A stretch of DNA of 49,520 nt from Endomicrobiia bacterium (GTDB taxonomy: Bacteria > Elusimicrobiota > Endomicrobiia > DTEH01): contig JANXCA010000006.1 of assembly GCA_025060535.1 (NCBI GenBank), positions 1 to 49,520 of the forward strand, read 5' to 3'. A model generated the notes under the pieces. That model saw nothing but the letters and a program-made list of their open reading frames with translations. It searched no databases and was not told the DNA's origin. Numbering within the stretch: position 1 is the stretch's first letter; each line of letters begins with the position of its first letter. Shown piece by piece: positions 1 through 10,208 of this stretch. Made by a program: the position numbers and the translations under genes.

Positions 1-1031
1 GTTTCTACTTCTTCTATTGTTGCTATAGAAGTATCTAAATGCTCAAATATAAATGCTAAAATTATACCTAAAATAAGACCAACAAAAGCACCTAAAGAGA
101 TATTAGATGAATAATCTGGCTTTATGGGTTTTGAAGGTATCTTTGCTGGAGTAACAATTATCGCAGTCTGCACTCTATCTGCTTCTGAAATCTGTGCTTC
201 TTTATATCTTTTTGCAAGTAAAGTATAAATCTCCTCATTTAGTTTTACTTCTCTAACTAACCTTGCATATTCAAGTTCTTCTTTAGGAAGTTTTTTTAAT
301 TGTTCTTCTATGAACTTTATTTTTTGATTAATACTTACTACATCTGGGTGTTTTTCAGTATATACCTTTAAAAGCTCATTTTTTTTGCTCTGCAAAGATA
401 AAAGTTCAATAGCTAACTGACCACCAACACCCGTTGTTTTAGTTTCTTCAGAATATCTTCTTAATTTTTCTTCAGAATCCTTTAAATTCTTTTCGGCTTC
501 TTTTAATTGAGTTTCTATAAACTCTCTTAGTTCTTTTGCCCTCTTATTTCTATCCTCAATACCCTTCTCAATATAAACTTCTGCTGTAGCATTAGCTATT
601 TTTTCTGTTTCTTCTTTATTTGAAGAAGTTACTATTATTCTTACTAAATTAGAATCAGGAATCCTCTCAGCACGAACTTTACTTTGAATAGAACTAACTA
701 CAGCGTCTTTTATATCTTTTGGAGTAAAATCAGTAATTAATCCTAACTTTTTAGCTGTTCTTTCAGCTATTACAGTGGAATTTATAATTTTTACTTCAGT
801 ATTTATAGCATTTAACATATCCCAACCTAATAACTCTGTCTGTATACCTGGTATAATTAAAGAAGGATCTATTTTTACCACAGAGGATGCTTGATATACA
901 GGAACTTGTAGGTTAGTATATATCCAACTCATTATTGTAAAAGAAATTATTGAGGTAAAAATTATAAACTTTCTTTTTTTAATTATTCTCCAATAATCAT
1001 ATAAATTTAATTCATATTTAACCGTTGACAT
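1..1031 (-). CDS. Wzz/GumC-type polysaccharide chain-length determinant protein, partial (C-terminus runs off window)
   Basis: Not in the ORF track because it is open at the window edge. Reverse strand from ATG at 1031 reads MSTVKYELNLYDYWRIIKKRKFIIFTSIISFTIMSWIYTN...VYQASSVVKIDPS...EKIANATAEVYIE...; N-terminal TM, Wzz domain, coiled coil and second TM (SSNISLGAFVGLILGIILAFIFEHLD). Confidence 0.85.
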   Translation of the reverse strand, partial: MSTVKYELNLYDYWRIIKKRKFIIFTSIISFTIMSWIYTNLQVPVYQASSVVKIDPSLIIPGIQTELLGWDMLNAINTEVKIINSTVIAERTAKKLGLITDFTPKDIKDAVVSSIQSKVRAERIPDSNLVRIIVTSSNKEETEKIANATAEVYIEKGIEDRNKRAKELREFIETQLKEAEKNLKDSEEKLRRYSEETKTTGVGGQLAIELLSLQSKKNELLKVYTEKHPDVVSINQKIKFIEEQLKKLPKEELEYARLVREVKLNEEIYTLLAKRYKEAQISEADRVQTAIIVTPAKIPSKPIKPDYSSNISLGAFVGLILGIILAFIFEHLDTSIATIEEVE

Positions 1032-1052
1032 TTTTAAACACCTGCATTTTTA

Positions 1053-2129
1053 TTATAATCCAGACTTTTGCAATAATTTTTTTAACTCTTCTGGATCTGA
1101 AGAAGAATTTAGCGCTTCATCTAAAGTAATTAACCTGCGTTGATATAAATCCGCTAATGATTGGTTCATCGTCTGCATACCATATTTTGCTCCAGTTTGT
1201 ATCAAGGTGAATATCTGTTCAGGTTTCCCTTCACGAATTAAATTCCTTACAGCAGGAGTAGCTACTAACACCTCACAAGCTAAAACTCTTCCTTTACCAG
1301 AAGCATGTAAAAGTAGCTGTTGTGCTAAAACAGCCTGAAGTACAAAAGAAAGTTGTACCCTTACTTGTTGTTGCTGATGAGGCGGAAATACATCAACTAT
1401 TCTGTTTACAGTAGAAACAGCATCTGTAGTATGAAGTGTCGCAAACACCAAATGACCAGTCTCAGCTATAGTTAGTGCGGCTGAAATTGTTTCTAAATCA
1501 CGCATCTCACCTATAAGAATTATGTCAGGATCTTCTCTTAAGACATATTTTAAAGCTGTAGCAAAACTTTCTGTGTCAGAGCCAACTTCTCTTTGATTAA
1601 TTATACAATTTTTATGATGGAATAAATACTCTATAGGATCCTCTATTGTAATAATATGAGCGTTTCTATGTTCATTTATAAAATTTATCATAGAAGCCAA
1701 AGTTGTCGTTTTGCCAGATCCTGTAGGACCTGTAACTAAAACTAATCCACGAGGTAAATCTACAAGTTGATATACTATTTTAGGCAATCTTAACTCTTCA
1801 AAACTAGGAGGAGTTGTGGGAATCGCTCTTAATGCCGCAGCTACTGTCCCTCTTTGACGAAAAACATTCATTCTTATTCTACCCAAATCTTTTACTCCAA
1901 ATGAAACATCTAATTCATTAAGAGTCTCAAATCTTTCTTTTTGCTTATCTGTGAGAACAGAATATATAAGTTTCTGACAAACTTCTGGAGTGAGTTTTCC
2001 GTATGGGGTAGGAACTAAATTTCCATCTATTCTCAACATAGGAGGCAAACCACTAGTAAGATGTAAATCTGATGCTTTTTGTTCATGCATTAAAAATAAC
2101 AAATTTTCCATACTTAATCCTACATCCAT
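1053..2129 (-). CDS. pilT: Type IV pilus retraction ATPase PilT
   Basis: KASDLHLTSGLPPMLRIDG N-terminus, Walker A GPTGSGKTTT, LREDPDIILIGEMRD, TGHLVFATLHTTDAVSTVNRI; SD GGAGGAGG upstream. Confidence 0.95.
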   Translation of the reverse strand: MDVGLSMENLLFLMHEQKASDLHLTSGLPPMLRIDGNLVPTPYGKLTPEVCQKLIYSVLTDKQKERFETLNELDVSFGVKDLGRIRMNVFRQRGTVAAALRAIPTTPPSFEELRLPKIVYQLVDLPRGLVLVTGPTGSGKTTTLASMINFINEHRNAHIITIEDPIEYLFHHKNCIINQREVGSDTESFATALKYVLREDPDIILIGEMRDLETISAALTIAETGHLVFATLHTTDAVSTVNRIVDVFPPHQQQQVRVQLSFVLQAVLAQQLLLHASGKGRVLACEVLVATPAVRNLIREGKPEQIFTLIQTGAKYGMQTMNQSLADLYQRRLITLDEALNSSSDPEELKKLLQKSGL

Positions 2130-2162
2130 AAATTAATAACCTCCTCCATTCAAAAAGTAAAT

Positions 2163-3875
2163 TTATTCGCCTATTTCCTCACTAATTGTAACTCTTAAAA
2201 CCTCCTCTATTGTGGTAATTCCAGCAATCATTTTCTTAAGAGCTGACTTCCTTAAGGTAGACATTCCATTCTTAATAGCAACTTTTTTTATTTCTATATC
2301 CGGTACATTTTTCAAAATCATCTCTCTAATCTCATCAGTAATTTCCATAATTTCATAAATACCAATTCTCCCTTTATAACCTCCATTACATTTTTTACAA
2401 CCTGTAGCCTTATATAAAGTTATTATTTTTTGCCCATGTACCATTTCATCCGTAACTCCTAAGGGATACAATTTCTCAATAGGAACCTGATAAGGTTGTC
2501 TACATTCTGGACATATTTTTCTTACTAATCTTTGTGCTTCAACTAACGTTAAAGTAGAAGAGATTAAGAATGGATCTATCCCCATATTTACAAGACGAGT
2601 CACAGCTGAAGGAGCATCATTAGTATGAAGTGTTGAGAAAACAAGCTGTCCTGTTAATGCTGCTTGAATTGCAATTCTTGCTGTTTCTGTATCACGGATT
2701 TCACCTACCAAGATTATATCTGGAGCCTGTCTTAAAAAAGCCCTCAAACCAGATGCAAAAGTTAACCCTACCTCTGGATTAACATTAACTTGAGTAATAC
2801 CACTTATCAGATATTCTACAGGATCTTCTATTGTTAGGATATTTACTTCAGGACGATTTAGAGTTGATAAAGCAGAGTATAAAGTTGTTGACTTTCCAGA
2901 ACCAGTAGGACCTGTAATTAAAATCAAACCGAATGGTGATCTTATTACTCTTTGGAAAATCTCTAACTGCTCAGGTTCAAAACCTAATTTTTCAAGGTCT
3001 AAACATAAAGCAGAAGAATCTAATATTCTTAAAACTGCTTTTTCTCCATAGACTACTGGTAAAATTGAAACACGAAAGTCAATTTCTCTATCATCTATGC
3101 GCATTTTTATCCTACCATCTTGTGGCTTTCTTGTCTCTGTTACATCTAACTTTGACATAATTTTTATCCTGGCTATTAGAGCATTATAAACATGATGTGG
3201 GAAAAATGTCTCCTCATGTGCTACTCCATCAATTCTATAGCGCAATCTACATTTTTTTTCAAATGGTTCTAAATGAATATCAGACGCTCTTTTCCTTACA
3301 GCAGTAATTATAATGTTATTTGCAAGCTTTACTATTGGTTCTTCTTCTGCGAGTTCTTTTACTTCAATCTCTTTAGTTTCTTCTACTTCTATTGAACTTT
3401 CTAATTTTTCAAGTTCCTCTATATCTTTTTCTACTTGAGTAGTTTCTTCTCTAAGAAGATATTTTCTTATACTTTCTTTTATATCTTTAGGAGAAGCAAC
3501 TACTGGTTTTACATTTAGCCCAGTAGAAAGTTTTATATCATCTAAAATAAATAAATTATAAGGGTCAGGTAATGCTACTGTTAAAGTATTTGTTTTTTTA
3601 TCAAAACTTATAGGAAAAACATTATGCTTTTCAATGAATGTTTTAGGCAATAAATTAATTACAGATTCATCTATATCCATTTCTGATATATAAACAAAAT
3701 CTAATTTTTGTTGTCTTGCTAAAAATGAAAGTAAAACATCTTCACTAACATACCCAAGATTAATTAGTGTTTGTCCTAATTTTTCACCAGTTTGTCTTTG
3801 TAAAGAAAGAGCTTCTTCAAGTTGTGCTGGAGTTATAATATTTGCTGCTATTAACATATCACCTAATTTTTGCAT
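2163..3875 (-). CDS. PilB/GspE-family type IV pilus assembly ATPase, paralog 1
   Basis: MshEN-like N-terminus, Walker A GPTGSGKSTTLYSAL, LVGEIRD, zinc Cys set CPEC...CKKC. Tandem paralog of the next gene. Confidence 0.9.
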   Translation of the reverse strand: MQKLGDMLIAANIITPAQLEEALSLQRQTGEKLGQTLINLGYVSEDVLLSFLARQQKLDFVYISEMDIDESVINLLPKTFIEKHNVFPISFDKKTNTLTVALPDPYNLFILDDIKLSTGLNVKPVVASPKDIKESIRKYLLREETTQVEKDIEELEKLESSIEVEETKEIEVKELAEEEPIVKLANNIIITAVRKRASDIHLEPFEKKCRLRYRIDGVAHEETFFPHHVYNALIARIKIMSKLDVTETRKPQDGRIKMRIDDREIDFRVSILPVVYGEKAVLRILDSSALCLDLEKLGFEPEQLEIFQRVIRSPFGLILITGPTGSGKSTTLYSALSTLNRPEVNILTIEDPVEYLISGITQVNVNPEVGLTFASGLRAFLRQAPDIILVGEIRDTETARIAIQAALTGQLVFSTLHTNDAPSAVTRLVNMGIDPFLISSTLTLVEAQRLVRKICPECRQPYQVPIEKLYPLGVTDEMVHGQKIITLYKATGCKKCNGGYKGRIGIYEIMEITDEIREMILKNVPDIEIKKVAIKNGMSTLRKSALKKMIAGITTIEEVLRVTISEEIGE

Positions 3876-3900
3876 AACAGTCTAAAAAAATCAAAAATTT

Positions 3901-5631
3901 TTAAGTTTCATCTGCAAAGGTATTTTTAAGTACCTCTTCTACTGTAGTAATACCTGACAATAACTTCCTTAAAGCAGCTTCTCTTAATGTCAACATCCCA
4001 TTTTTTCTTGCTTGTTGTTTTATATCAAAATGAGATGCCTTTTTAAGAATTAAATCTTTTATAGAATCATTGCACTCAAGTACCTCATATATCCCTGTTC
4101 TTCCTTTATATCCTCCTTGACATTTACTACATCCCATTCCTTTATAAATAATTATTTCTTTTGCGTTATTAACCATCTCAGGAGTTACTCCAAGTGGCTG
4201 AAGTTGTTGTAATGAAACTTTGTATTGTCTGCGACATTCATTACATATTTTCCTAATAAGTTTCTGTGAAATTACCAGAGTTAAAGTAGAAGCTATCAAA
4301 AACGGTTCTACTCCCATATTTATCAATCTTGTCACAGCAGAAGCAGCATCATTTGTATGTAAAGTAGCAAAAACTAAATGTCCTGTTAATGCAGCATTTA
4401 TACCTATTTCTATTGTTTCTTTATCTCTAATTTCTCCTATCATTATTATGTCAGGATCTTGTCTTAAGAATGCACGCAAAGCCGCAGCAAAAGTGAGACC
4501 TGCTTTTTCATTAACATTTACTTGGTTTACACCATATATCACAGCCTCTACAGGATCTTCCACTGTCATAATATTGACATCTGGAGTATTTAAAACATTT
4601 AAAGCAGAATAAAGTGTTGTTGTTTTACCAGAACCAGTAGGCCCTGTTACAAGAATCATTCCATAAGGTTGTCTTATCGCTTTTTCAAAAAGTTTAAGTT
4701 GATCTTCTTCAAATCCTAACTCAGTTAAAGGCAAAGTAAGAGCCTGAGCATCTATTATTCTTATACATACTTTCTCCCCATGAGAGGTAGGAATAACTGA
4801 AATACGTAAATTTATAGGTCTACCATTATAATTAATTCTTATTCTTCCATCTTGTGGCTTTCTTCTTTCAGTAATATCCATTTTACCCATTATTTTTACT
4901 CTTGCAACTATAGATGGCAAAAGTTTTTTTGGAATAGGTTTTTGATCATGAAAAATTCCATCAATCCTATATCTTATACGAATTTCTTTCTCTTGAGGTT
5001 CTATGAGAATATCAGAAGCTTTTAGGTTTAAAGCTTGTTCTATTATAAAATTTACAGCCTTTACTACAGGAGCCGCTTCTGCTTGAACATCTAACTCAGT
5101 AATATCTTGCTCTTCCACTATCTCAGCAAAACCAGTTTCTAATTCTGTTTCAGCTTTCTTTTCTATTTCCTGTATAGTTTCTTTTTTTTCATAATATTTA
5201 CTTATTGCTTCCAAAATTTCTTTTTTTCTTGCTATTACCACTTTTATATTATAAGGTGTAGACAATTTTAAACTATCAAACGCCACTATATCCAAAGGAT
5301 CTGACATAGCTACAGTGAGTGTTTTCGTATTTTTGTCAAAATCAATAGGTATAAACTGAAATGTTTTAACTAACTTTTCTGAAACAAGTTTAAGCACATC
5401 TTTAGGTATTTCTTCAATTTCAGACAATGAAACATAAGGAATATTAAACTGTTTTGCAAGCACTGCACAAAGAATCTCTTCACTAATGATACCTTCTTCT
5501 ATTAATATCTCTCCAAGTTTCTTACCAGTTTTTTTTTGCCGTTCTAATATCTGTTGTAGTTGTTCATCAGTAAGAAATCCCAATGCGATAAGTAGTTCTC
5601 CTAATTTTTTGTGAGGAGTAATTATTTCCAT
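3901..5631 (-). CDS. pilB: PilB/GspE-family type IV pilus assembly ATPase, paralog 2
   Basis: MshEN N-terminus, Walker A GPTGSGKTTTLYSAL, LRQDPDIIMIGEIRD, TGHLVFATLHTND, CNEC...CSKC zinc set. Confidence 0.92.
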   Translation of the reverse strand: MEIITPHKKLGELLIALGFLTDEQLQQILERQKKTGKKLGEILIEEGIISEEILCAVLAKQFNIPYVSLSEIEEIPKDVLKLVSEKLVKTFQFIPIDFDKNTKTLTVAMSDPLDIVAFDSLKLSTPYNIKVVIARKKEILEAISKYYEKKETIQEIEKKAETELETGFAEIVEEQDITELDVQAEAAPVVKAVNFIIEQALNLKASDILIEPQEKEIRIRYRIDGIFHDQKPIPKKLLPSIVARVKIMGKMDITERRKPQDGRIRINYNGRPINLRISVIPTSHGEKVCIRIIDAQALTLPLTELGFEEDQLKLFEKAIRQPYGMILVTGPTGSGKTTTLYSALNVLNTPDVNIMTVEDPVEAVIYGVNQVNVNEKAGLTFAAALRAFLRQDPDIIMIGEIRDKETIEIGINAALTGHLVFATLHTNDAASAVTRLINMGVEPFLIASTLTLVISQKLIRKICNECRRQYKVSLQQLQPLGVTPEMVNNAKEIIIYKGMGCSKCQGGYKGRTGIYEVLECNDSIKDLILKKASHFDIKQQARKNGMLTLREAALRKLLSGITTVEEVLKNTFADET

Positions 5632-5634
5632 TGT

Positions 5635-6132
5635 TTATTTTTTGGTATTATTAAATTTTCTTCTTACGAGAGGAATTATTTCTTTAGGCACAAATTCTGA
5701 AATGTCTCCACCGAAACTTGCAATTTCTTTAATCAAACTAGAAGAAAGATAAATCCATTTTATGTCTGGCATAAGATATATTGTTTCTATTTCAGGAAAC
5801 ATCTTGCGATTTGTTAAAATCATCTGAAACTCATATTCAAAATCACTCATGACTCTTAATCCTCTTAAAACAAGATTACATTTTTTTAATTTTAAATAAT
5901 CCACTAATAATCCATTAAAGTTATCTATTTCTACTTTATTTTTCAGATTATTTTTTTTTATTATTTCTTGCAACATTTCAATTCTTTCTTCTAAAGAAAA
6001 TAACGCATTTTTATTTGGATTATTTAATATTGCTACAATAACAAAATCAAAAATTTTACTAGCACGTAGAATAAGGTCTACATGTCCATTTGTTGGAGGA
6101 TCAAAACTTCCAGGATATATTATTTTTCTCAT
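5635..6132 (-). CDS. coaD: Phosphopantetheine adenylyltransferase
   Basis: YPGSFDPPTNGHVDLI, RGLRVMSDFEYE, YLSSSLIKEIASFGGD. Confidence 0.97.
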   Translation of the reverse strand: MRKIIYPGSFDPPTNGHVDLILRASKIFDFVIVAILNNPNKNALFSLEERIEMLQEIIKKNNLKNKVEIDNFNGLLVDYLKLKKCNLVLRGLRVMSDFEYEFQMILTNRKMFPEIETIYLMPDIKWIYLSSSLIKEIASFGGDISEFVPKEIIPLVRRKFNNTKK

Positions 6133-6155
6133 TTTGTTTTATAGATATCAAAATT

Positions 6156-7670
6156 TTATGTCTTTTTCAACGATTTATAATTCTTTAGATGTTTTTTTAT
6201 TAAGGAAATAGCTTCTTCTTTTGTAGATATTTTACCAAGAATCTGAGCTTCCCTTATAAGTGCTAAAAGTTTACCTACTAAAGGACCTTCTGGAATATCA
6301 AATATTTTCATAATGTCATGTCCATTTAATAATTTAGGAAGAGATAGTTTAACTTTATAATCTTTATATATTTCTAATAAGTTATTTTCAAATTTTATAA
6401 ATTCATTCAAAGGTGTAAAATTTTTGAAATATTTTTTTCGCTCTTTAAGAGGGACAGTTTCATATGACATCCTATCAGCTAAAGAAAAAATTACCAAAAA
6501 ATATAAAGAATCTCCTAAATCCCTAAAAAGTCTAAGATAAGCTCGTTGAGTAATAACTCCTCTGTTAACACAAAGTGAACCTAATCTCATGTGATTTTTT
6601 ATAATATTTGTAATTATAGATATATCCTCATTACTTAATCTCAGCCTTTGTAAAATTTTATTAGAAATTTCATAAGACTTTATTTCATGATAAAAAAATC
6701 TTACTTTGCCTTTTATCTTTTTCGCTACTAATGGCTTTGCAATATCATGAAATAAAACTATAAACTTTAAAATATATTCTCTGTTTTTAATATATAATAA
6801 TATATCCTGATGACTTTTAGGAAAATATCTTTTAAGATTTTTTAAAATTTTCTCAACACTTTTGTAAGCAAGTTTTACATGTTGCCATAAACCATCTGGA
6901 TGAAAATAAAATTTTCTAAATTGCGTATTTTTTCCTTTTATTTTTATAATCTCTAATTCAGGAAATACTACATCTAATATTTTAACTTTATCCATCCATT
7001 CTAATACATTATAAGAAAAATTATTAAATATCTTTTTTATTTCTTCAGTTATTCTTTCTTGAGAAACTTTTGACAATAATTCTCTATATTTTTCTATGAG
7101 AGAATTCATTTTTTTATCAGGTTTAAATCCTAAACTATAAAACCTAGCTGCACGAAGTATCCTGAGGGGATCTTTTTCAAAAGAATTTTCCTCTACTACT
7201 CTTAGAACTTTTTTCCTTATGTCATCTTTTGCTTTCAATTTATCTTTTAAATTATGAATAAAAATTTTCCTATCAAATGTCTTAAGAAAATTTATAAAAT
7301 GTTTTAGATTTAAATATAAAGTATTTATCACGAAATCTCTTCTTAAAATATCTTCTTCTAAACTAGTATAATTAGTAAAATCAACATTTACTAATGAGGG
7401 ACTATCTTTTATTACACTTCTATAAACCAAATTATCTTCATCAAGTATCACAAAAGGAAGATTTAGTTTAGATGTTATTTCTTTTAATTTTTCTATTTGT
7501 AGATTTTTAACACTTATATCTATATCTATAGTATTTTTCTCTTTAAATAGATTTTTATATAACAACAAATCTCTCAAAATCCCACCTACAACATAACACT
7601 CTTTAAAATTTTTCTCTAATAAAGACAACAGATCTAATAATTTATAAAATTTCGTACTTCCCATCTTCAT
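6156..7670 (-). CDS. CCA tRNA nucleotidyltransferase / poly(A) polymerase family with HD domain
   Basis: VGGILRDLL, DIDIS metal motif, RRDFVINTL, DPLRILRAARF, HD motif FHDIAKP. Confidence 0.88.
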   Translation of the reverse strand: MKMGSTKFYKLLDLLSLLEKNFKECYVVGGILRDLLLYKNLFKEKNTIDIDISVKNLQIEKLKEITSKLNLPFVILDEDNLVYRSVIKDSPSLVNVDFTNYTSLEEDILRRDFVINTLYLNLKHFINFLKTFDRKIFIHNLKDKLKAKDDIRKKVLRVVEENSFEKDPLRILRAARFYSLGFKPDKKMNSLIEKYRELLSKVSQERITEEIKKIFNNFSYNVLEWMDKVKILDVVFPELEIIKIKGKNTQFRKFYFHPDGLWQHVKLAYKSVEKILKNLKRYFPKSHQDILLYIKNREYILKFIVLFHDIAKPLVAKKIKGKVRFFYHEIKSYEISNKILQRLRLSNEDISIITNIIKNHMRLGSLCVNRGVITQRAYLRLFRDLGDSLYFLVIFSLADRMSYETVPLKERKKYFKNFTPLNEFIKFENNLLEIYKDYKVKLSLPKLLNGHDIMKIFDIPEGPLVGKLLALIREAQILGKISTKEEAISLIKKHLKNYKSLKKT

Positions 7671-8370
7671 ATAAAATTAAAAGATTATCACAAAAATACT
7701 CTGCTAAGTTTTTATCATGAGTAATAAAAATATAAGAAAGTTTAAATTTTTCTTTAATCTCTCCTAAAAAATTTAACATCTGTGCTTGAAGAGAAACATC
7801 CAATGCAGACAATGGCTCATCTAAAATTAGTATTTTGGGATAAAGTGACAAAACTAACAACATAGCCACTCTCTGCCTCTGTCCTCCAGATAACTGATAC
7901 GGAAACATATCTAAAATGTCTATTGGGAGCTTTGTTACTTCTAACAACTCTTTAATTTTTAGATCTATATCTCTTTTATCCACTTCTAAATTATTTAATT
8001 TAAAATATCCTTTTATTCTCTCTCTTATTAAATATCCAACTTTAAACTTAGGGTTTAACATCGAATAAGGATTCTGAAACAAAAGTTGTAGCTTTAAGGC
8101 AATTTCTTTAAATGAGTAGTCTTTTATATTTTTATTCTCAATCAAAACTTCTCCATAGTCCGGTTCCTCAATTTTAGAAATTATTTTCACCAAAGTTGTT
8201 TTTCCTACTCCAGAGGGACCTAAAATGCCTAAAGTTTTATTATACTCTAAAGAAAAATTTAAATTAGAAAAAACTTTTTTTCTTGATATCTCAATATGTA
8301 AAAGTTCAGAATAAATAGGGTATGATTTTGTTAAGTCTTTTACAACTAAAATATTATCTTTCATTTTCAT
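7642..8370 (-). CDS. Oligopeptide/dipeptide ABC transporter ATP-binding protein (OppF-like)
   Basis: Walker A GPSGVGKTT, signature YQLSGGQRQRVAM, Walker B LILDEPLSALD; overlaps the downstream nucleotidyltransferase gene. Confidence 0.88.
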   Translation of the reverse strand: MKMKDNILVVKDLTKSYPIYSELLHIEISRKKVFSNLNFSLEYNKTLGILGPSGVGKTTLVKIISKIEEPDYGEVLIENKNIKDYSFKEIALKLQLLFQNPYSMLNPKFKVGYLIRERIKGYFKLNNLEVDKRDIDLKIKELLEVTKLPIDILDMFPYQLSGGQRQRVAMLLVLSLYPKILILDEPLSALDVSLQAQMLNFLGEIKEKFKLSYIFITHDKNLAEYFCDNLLILYEDGKYEIL

Positions 8371-9391
8371 ATAAAATACACTTTACTTTATGTTGACCAA
8401 ACGAATAAAAATTTGGTTTTATAAATTCACAATCTTTTATTTTTTTAGGGCATCTATTGAAAAATATACATTTTTTAAAGACCTCTTCATCAGTAAGATC
8501 TGGAAAATCATAAGGAATAGTAGTTAATTTTTTACCTTTTTTAGTCTTATCTACACTACACTCTAAAAGCAAAGTAGTGTAGGGATGTTTAGGATTTTCA
8601 AATATTTCTTTAGCTGAAGCATATTCCACGATTTCACCTGCATATAATATAAATACATAATCCACACTGTTTTTTATTAAATTTATATCATGAGTAATTA
8701 AAATCAACGCCGAATTTTCTTCAACTACTAACTCTGTGAGTAAATTAATAATTGTGTCTTTTAAAGAAGCATCTAACGCAGTAGTTGGTTCATCTGCAAT
8801 TAAAATTTCTGGTTTATTAGCTAAAGCTATTCCGATACAGATTCTTTGAATCTGACCACCTGATAATTGATGCGGGTATTTATTGTAGATGTGCTCTGGT
8901 TGTGGAAGTTTAACTTTATAAAATAGTTCTATTACTTTATTATATATATCTTTTTTAGACAAATTATAGTTATGATTCTTTATAACCTCTTCCACTTGTT
9001 TACCTACAGAAACTACAGGATTTAAAGCACTAAATGGATCTTGAAAGACCATTGAGATATGATTACCTCTTAAATGCCGCATATTTTTTTCATCTAAAAT
9101 CTGTGTTTTCCCGTTAACAGTTATAATCTCATAAAATTTTTTCTGACAACTACAAGAATTTTTTATCGGATAAAATTTTACAAATCCTGAATAATATGTA
9201 TACTCTTTATCATTCAAAAGCATTATTGTGTTTGCTAATGTTGTTTTACCTGAAGCAGATTCCCCAACTATAGCTATCTTTTGTGTCTTAAATATCTCTA
9301 AATTAATATCCCTTAGTATAAATAATTTTTTGTTTTTACTTTTAACAAAAAAACTAACATTTAAGTTTCTAATCTCTAAAATGGACTCCAT
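8354..9391 (-). CDS. Oligopeptide/dipeptide ABC transporter ATP-binding protein (OppD-like)
   Basis: GESASGKTT, QDPFSALNPV, LSGGQIQR, ADEPTTALD, C-terminal Cys-rich oligopeptide-transporter tail (CIFFNRCPKKIKDC...KC). Confidence 0.9.
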   Translation of the reverse strand: MESILEIRNLNVSFFVKSKNKKLFILRDINLEIFKTQKIAIVGESASGKTTLANTIMLLNDKEYTYYSGFVKFYPIKNSCSCQKKFYEIITVNGKTQILDEKNMRHLRGNHISMVFQDPFSALNPVVSVGKQVEEVIKNHNYNLSKKDIYNKVIELFYKVKLPQPEHIYNKYPHQLSGGQIQRICIGIALANKPEILIADEPTTALDASLKDTIINLLTELVVEENSALILITHDINLIKNSVDYVFILYAGEIVEYASAKEIFENPKHPYTTLLLECSVDKTKKGKKLTTIPYDFPDLTDEEVFKKCIFFNRCPKKIKDCEFIKPNFYSFGQHKVKCILYENER

Positions 9392-9407
9392 AATATTAAC
9401 AACCTTT

Positions 9408-10208
9408 TTATCTTTCTTTAGGACTAAACAAAATTCTAAAACCTTCTGCTAAAAGATTAAATCCTGTCACTGTAATAAAAATTGCTAACCCAGGAAACAA
9501 AGACAACCACCAGGCAATATGAATATAGTCCTTACCAGAACTCAAAATATTACCCCAAGATGGCTGTGGCGGTTGAACTCCTAATCCTAAAAAAGATAAA
9601 GCCGACTCTGTTAAAATAGCAGATCCTATACCTAAACTAAATGTTACAAGAATCGGCACTAATACATTGGGCAAAATATGTATAAATATAATTCTTGCTG
9701 ATGAAAAACCCGCAAGTTTACAAGAAAGAACAAATTCTAAATTTTTAATTTTTAAAACTTCAGCTCTTACATATCTTGTAAGAGATGGCCAAGAGGTAAG
9801 CCCAATTACTAACATTATGTTATAAATGTTAGGTTTTACAAAAGCTATGACTAACAAAATAAGAAAGAATGTAGGAAAACACAACATAATATCCACTAAT
9901 CTCATAATCAAACTATCTACCCAACCACCATAGTATCCACTTATAAGTCCTAATATAGCTCCTATAATTGTAGAGAGTCCTACTGCTATAAATCCAACGC
10001 TTAATGAAACTCTTGTAGCATATAACATCCTTGAAAAAACATCCCTTCCTAACTCATCTGTCCCAAAAATATGTTTAATTGAAGGTGGTTTTAATCTGTT
10101 AAGTAAGTCTTGCTTATAAGGGTCATATGGAGATAAAAATTTAGCAAAAATAGCTATAAGTAGCAAAATAAAAATTATAATACTCCCTACTATTAAGTAT
10201 CTATTCAT
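9408..10208 (-). CDS. Oligopeptide/dipeptide ABC transporter permease (OppC-like)
   Basis: HIFGTDELGRDVFSRMLYATRVSL N-terminus, ESALSFLGLGVQPPQPSWGN. Confidence 0.92.
   Translation of the reverse strand: MNRYLIVGSIIIFILLLIAIFAKFLSPYDPYKQDLLNRLKPPSIKHIFGTDELGRDVFSRMLYATRVSLSVGFIAVGLSTIIGAILGLISGYYGGWVDSLIMRLVDIMLCFPTFFLILLVIAFVKPNIYNIMLVIGLTSWPSLTRYVRAEVLKIKNLEFVLSCKLAGFSSARIIFIHILPNVLVPILVTFSLGIGSAILTESALSFLGLGVQPPQPSWGNILSSGKDYIHIAWWLSLFPGLAIFITVTGFNLLAEGFRILFSPKER

Noticed and set aside
2933-3160. Plus-strand ORF in the track inside pilB
   Set aside because: Antisense to a clear PilB-family gene; low-complexity hydrophobic translation. The same reasoning applies to tracks 4220-4612, 9228-9452, 13993-14184, 14952-15140, 15178-15384, 16052-16318, 17102-17407, 30076-30270, 34369-34632, 37754-38059, 41259-41522, 41768-41959, 42486-42695 and 45119-45328.
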